Positions 61,772 to 64,000 of a stretch of DNA of 64,000 nucleotides are shown in pieces. Origin of the DNA: Ruminococcus sp. JC304. Lineage in GTDB: Bacteria > Bacillota > Clostridia > Lachnospirales > Lachnospiraceae. A program made the translations under genes and the position numbers. The notes under the pieces were generated by a model. It did no database searches and was not told where the DNA came from. It saw nothing but the letters and a program-made list of their open reading frames with translations. The DNA lies in assembly GCA_000285855.2 (NCBI GenBank), contig HE978651.1, forward strand, positions 2,791,489 to 2,855,488, in the 5' to 3' direction. Within the stretch, counting starts at the first letter, position 1; each line of letters opens with the position of its first letter.

Positions 61772-63250
61772 TTACCTTATGAGAGGTATGTGAATCACTA
61801 CCTCTGTTCCCTTTCCTGCACCCTCACTGTAAATTTCCAGCAGATCCGGCTGCTCATAATAAAGCTCCAGACGGCTGATCACGTTATTCATGCCGATTCC
61901 AGTGGAATCTCCCTCCTGGGTACTGTGTTCCTTATTTCCGGAAAGCACATTTTGAATCTCTTCTTCACTCATACCCTTGCCATTATCACAGATACTGATA
62001 CAGATTCCCCTTGGATCCCTGGTCACCGTAAGATGAATCTGGCCTTCCCAGTCAATATCTCTGATTCCATGGTTCACTGCATTCTCCACTACCGGTTGAA
62101 GGATCATACTCGGCACACGGACATTCTCCACAGATTCATCCACGTCACTGCTAAAATGAATATCCCCTGCAAACCGCACATTCAAAATATAAATATAGTT
62201 GTCTACTGCCTCCAGCTCCTCTCCCAGAGTAGCATCCTCCTGTCCCTTCTTTACATTATACCGGAAAAAGTCTGCCATCTTTTCCACAAAGATTCCGGTT
62301 TTCTCCGCATCCTCCATCATGGCCAACTGCGCACCTGCATTCAGGGAATTAAAAAGGAAATGAGGATTGATCTGAGACTGAAGATATTTTAGCTGAGCCT
62401 CCTTCAGATGATTCTCCATCAGGAGTTCTCTTTCCATCATCTGCTGCTCCTTCTCCATACTTTCCTTTGTCTTCGCCATATAGACATCCAGATTCTCCAC
62501 CATAGTGTTAAAAGCCCTGGTTACCTCTCCCAGCTCATCCTGGGAATCAGTATCCGGCATTTTCACATGGAAATTTCCCTGTCCTACCAGCTGGGCAGTC
62601 TCTGCCATACTGGTCAGCGGACGGAACATTCCTCTGGTTGCCATGATCAGCAGGATCATTCCTACTGCCACGATCACAAGCATAAAAATTATATTGCTGA
62701 TCTCCAGATACCGCATCATCTGACGTAATACAGAATAGCTGCTGGTATTCTCCTTAAAAAGCTGGTTATTTAATTCATCAATGGCTGTCTGAATATAGCT
62801 GTAGAGTCTGGTAGAATCCTCATATTTCCGCTTATATTTTTCTACATTCCTGCCTCTCTTGGCTGCAACTGTCTCAGCAGTACAGTCCAGATAGGTCTCA
62901 GACATTTTCCGGATATTACGCTCCAGAAGCTTTACCGAATCATTGATATTTTTGTCATTGAGCTTCTCCAGTTCATTTCTGTATCTGGCTTCATTCTGGT
63001 AATAATCCATCAGGGACTGAGAACTTTTTACTTTCAGATATTCATACATATTGTCCTGTACCTGCTCAAATACCTGAGATAAATCTGTCAGCTGGGCATT
63101 GCTGGCATATACATTATCCATTTTCTGCATGGAACTATTGATCCGCACATAGAATAACAGGTTCATCGTAAAAAGCAGTCCTGCGATCAGTCCCACCTCT
63201 ATGACAATTTTACTTACAAGGGAAAAATCTTTCCAGCGGATTCGCTTCAT
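61772..63250 (-). CDS. LytS/YesM-like sensor histidine kinase
   Basis: 492 residues. Span 1 about 12-33, an extracytoplasmic, almost all-helical domain about 34-184 (probable four-helix bundle), span 2 about 185-207, HAMP (RPLTSMAETAQLVGQGNFHVKM), coiled coil, His_kinase motif LQSQINPHFLFNSLNAGAQL (phospho-His) and HATPase motifs PSMILQPVVENAVNHGI and ISICDNGKGMSEEEI. The small helical sensor suits detection of a ligand-loaded binding protein rather than direct sugar binding. Its ATG overlaps the stop of the upstream binding-protein gene (ATGA). Confidence 0.94.
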   Translation of the reverse strand: MKRIRWKDFSLVSKIVIEVGLIAGLLFTMNLLFYVRINSSMQKMDNVYASNAQLTDLSQVFEQVQDNMYEYLKVKSSQSLMDYYQNEARYRNELEKLNDKNINDSVKLLERNIRKMSETYLDCTAETVAAKRGRNVEKYKRKYEDSTRLYSYIQTAIDELNNQLFKENTSSYSVLRQMMRYLEISNIIFMLVIVAVGMILLIMATRGMFRPLTSMAETAQLVGQGNFHVKMPDTDSQDELGEVTRAFNTMVENLDVYMAKTKESMEKEQQMMERELLMENHLKEAQLKYLQSQINPHFLFNSLNAGAQLAMMEDAEKTGIFVEKMADFFRYNVKKGQEDATLGEELEAVDNYIYILNVRFAGDIHFSSDVDESVENVRVPSMILQPVVENAVNHGIRDIDWEGQIHLTVTRDPRGICISICDNGKGMSEEEIQNVLSGNKEHSTQEGDSTGIGMNNVISRLELYYEQPDLLEIYSEGAGKGTEVVIHIPLIR

Positions 63251-64000
63251 TCCGACAATCCCTCCCTTCGTAATGCCCTGACTGCATCCTTATCTAGGAA
63301 ATTAATATCTACATTATAATAGGAATTGGATCTGCCGTCTTTCTGAAATTCTGTCAGTGCCTCTATACTGTATTTTCCCATCTGTTCTGTATCCACATCA
63401 CAGGTCAGGGCAAGTACTCCTTTTTCCACAGCTGTAAGGATATCCGGAGAGGTATAATAGCCGATGATGGTTACTTTTCCCGCCAGATTAAAGTCCAGCA
63501 CTGCCTGGCGGGCACACTCTGTAGTGTCTGCATCCATACATACCAGAATATCTGGCACTTTATTTCTCTGCTGAAAGATATCCGTAACCGCTTCCTCTGT
63601 CCCAAAGGTACCGGAAGAAAGAAGATTTTTCACACTTACAGTTACCGGCTGTCCGGCTCCTGTTTTTGCCTGGGCAGCATTGCTGATCTGCGTGTATATC
63701 TGACTCTGATTCATATCATCAATGTTTCTTTTCAATAAAATCAGAATATTCTTCGTATCCCGGGTAACATAATCTGCCACCTTTTCGCCGTAGGCACTTC
63801 CAAGCTGATAATCACTTACCCCTACAAAGGTCTGGCGCTTGCTGTGAACAGCATCATTCATCAAAGTCACCACCGGGATTCCATCTGCAACAGCCTCATC
63901 AATCTTATCTTCCAGGCCATCCTCCCCACTGTACTGAAGGATAATTCCATCTGCCCTGGATGCAATACTTACATTCATATAATCCAATTTGGTATATTGA
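63247..64000 (-). CDS. Sugar-binding protein of the sensory cassette (5' end beyond the window)
   Basis: The frame is open to base 64000, so the N-terminus is missing; at least 250 residues are visible. Periplasmic-binding-protein type I fold: ADGIILQYSGEDGLEDKIDEAVADGIPVVTLMND, TFVGVSDYQLGSAYGEKVADYV, PDILVCMDADTTECARQAVLDFNLAGKVTIIGYY and ALTCDVDTEQMGKYSIEALTEF. It is coupled to the kinase by a 4 bp overlap, the position of XylFII in XylFII-LytS-YesN systems. Whether it has a membrane anchor cannot be seen. Confidence 0.88.
   Translation of the reverse strand, partial: QYTKLDYMNVSIASRADGIILQYSGEDGLEDKIDEAVADGIPVVTLMNDAVHSKRQTFVGVSDYQLGSAYGEKVADYVTRDTKNILILLKRNIDDMNQSQIYTQISNAAQAKTGAGQPVTVSVKNLLSSGTFGTEEAVTDIFQQRNKVPDILVCMDADTTECARQAVLDFNLAGKVTIIGYYTSPDILTAVEKGVLALTCDVDTEQMGKYSIEALTEFQKDGRSNSYYNVDINFLDKDAVRALRREGLSE

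Noticed and set aside
1-64000. Search for tRNA and rRNA genes, integrases or transposases
   Set aside because: No cloverleaf with a TTCRA loop, no rRNA-like sequence and no recombinase motif was recognised on either strand by eye; a tRNAscan run would settle the tRNA point.

Overview
The window reads as a chromosomal stretch of a gut Firmicute of the family Lachnospiraceae, most like Blautia or 'Ruminococcus obeum'. The reasons are the moderate-to-low GC, strong AGGAGG ribosome sites, Clostridia-only families (DUF5685, DUF1836, DUF1002), a Firmicute YesM/YesN-type two-component pair, and a fucose/rhamnose-type glycyl-radical microcompartment. I see no rRNA, tRNA, CRISPR array, transposase or prophage gene. 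The genus is an inference from protein flavour, not a database result.

Left part (1-17.6 kb): the 3'-truncated recQ, then a bacterial microcompartment (BMC) locus of about 15 kb on the minus strand. In transcription order it encodes a B12-independent glycyl-radical 1,2-propanediol dehydratase, its radical-SAM activase, a class II (fuculose/rhamnulose-phosphate type) aldolase with a C-terminal encapsulation helix, PduP, an encapsulation-tagged zinc dehydrogenase, four single-BMC-domain shell proteins, PduL, a EutN/PduN vertex protein, PduS, PduT, a DeoR-family regulator, the iron alcohol dehydrogenase PduQ and a two-domain PduO. Together they would split a deoxysugar phosphate into DHAP and lactaldehyde, take propanediol to propionaldehyde inside the shell, and dismute it to propanol and propionyl-CoA/propionyl-phosphate. 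Two strong minus-strand promoters (near 16.6 kb and 13.05 kb) each have three GTTGTTTT boxes directly upstream of the -35, a probable operator system for the locus regulator. One shell gene carries an in-frame, Lys/Ala-rich 83-residue N-terminal extension with a second, strong internal start. Several intercistronic gaps hold hairpins without a T-tract. A PHP-type phosphatase gene diverges from the locus.

Middle part (17.6-37.5 kb): a cobalamin riboswitch with its own promoter and terminator upstream of a small Cys-rich protein; two secreted NlpC/P60-type wall hydrolases; meso-diaminopimelate dehydrogenase; an uncharacterised trio (zinc-ribbon membrane protein, DUF5685, J-domain protein); housekeeping genes (RlmI-like and RlmD-like rRNA methyltransferases, PcrA helicase, flavin reductase, GNAT); DUF1002; and an ECF vitamin-type transporter (S, fused A-A, T).

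Right part (37.5-64 kb): a galactoside utilisation region with two GH36 alpha-galactosidases, a GH2 beta-galactosidase, a MalEFG-type ABC transporter, YesL, an aldo/keto reductase and two AraC regulators. It is followed by a YerC-like repressor, a second PHP phosphatase and a monosaccharide ABC transporter (ChvE/MmsA/MmsB type). Upstream of the transporter lies a sensory cassette: binding protein, LytS/YesM-like kinase, YesN-like regulator and a lipoprotein binding protein. This resembles the XylFII-LytS-YesN sugar-sensing arrangement but has an extra binding protein.

A dispersed 50-75 bp repeat occurs at least seven times, mostly just 3' of minus-strand sugar genes. A separate 214 bp inverted-repeat element lies at 54.5-54.7 kb.
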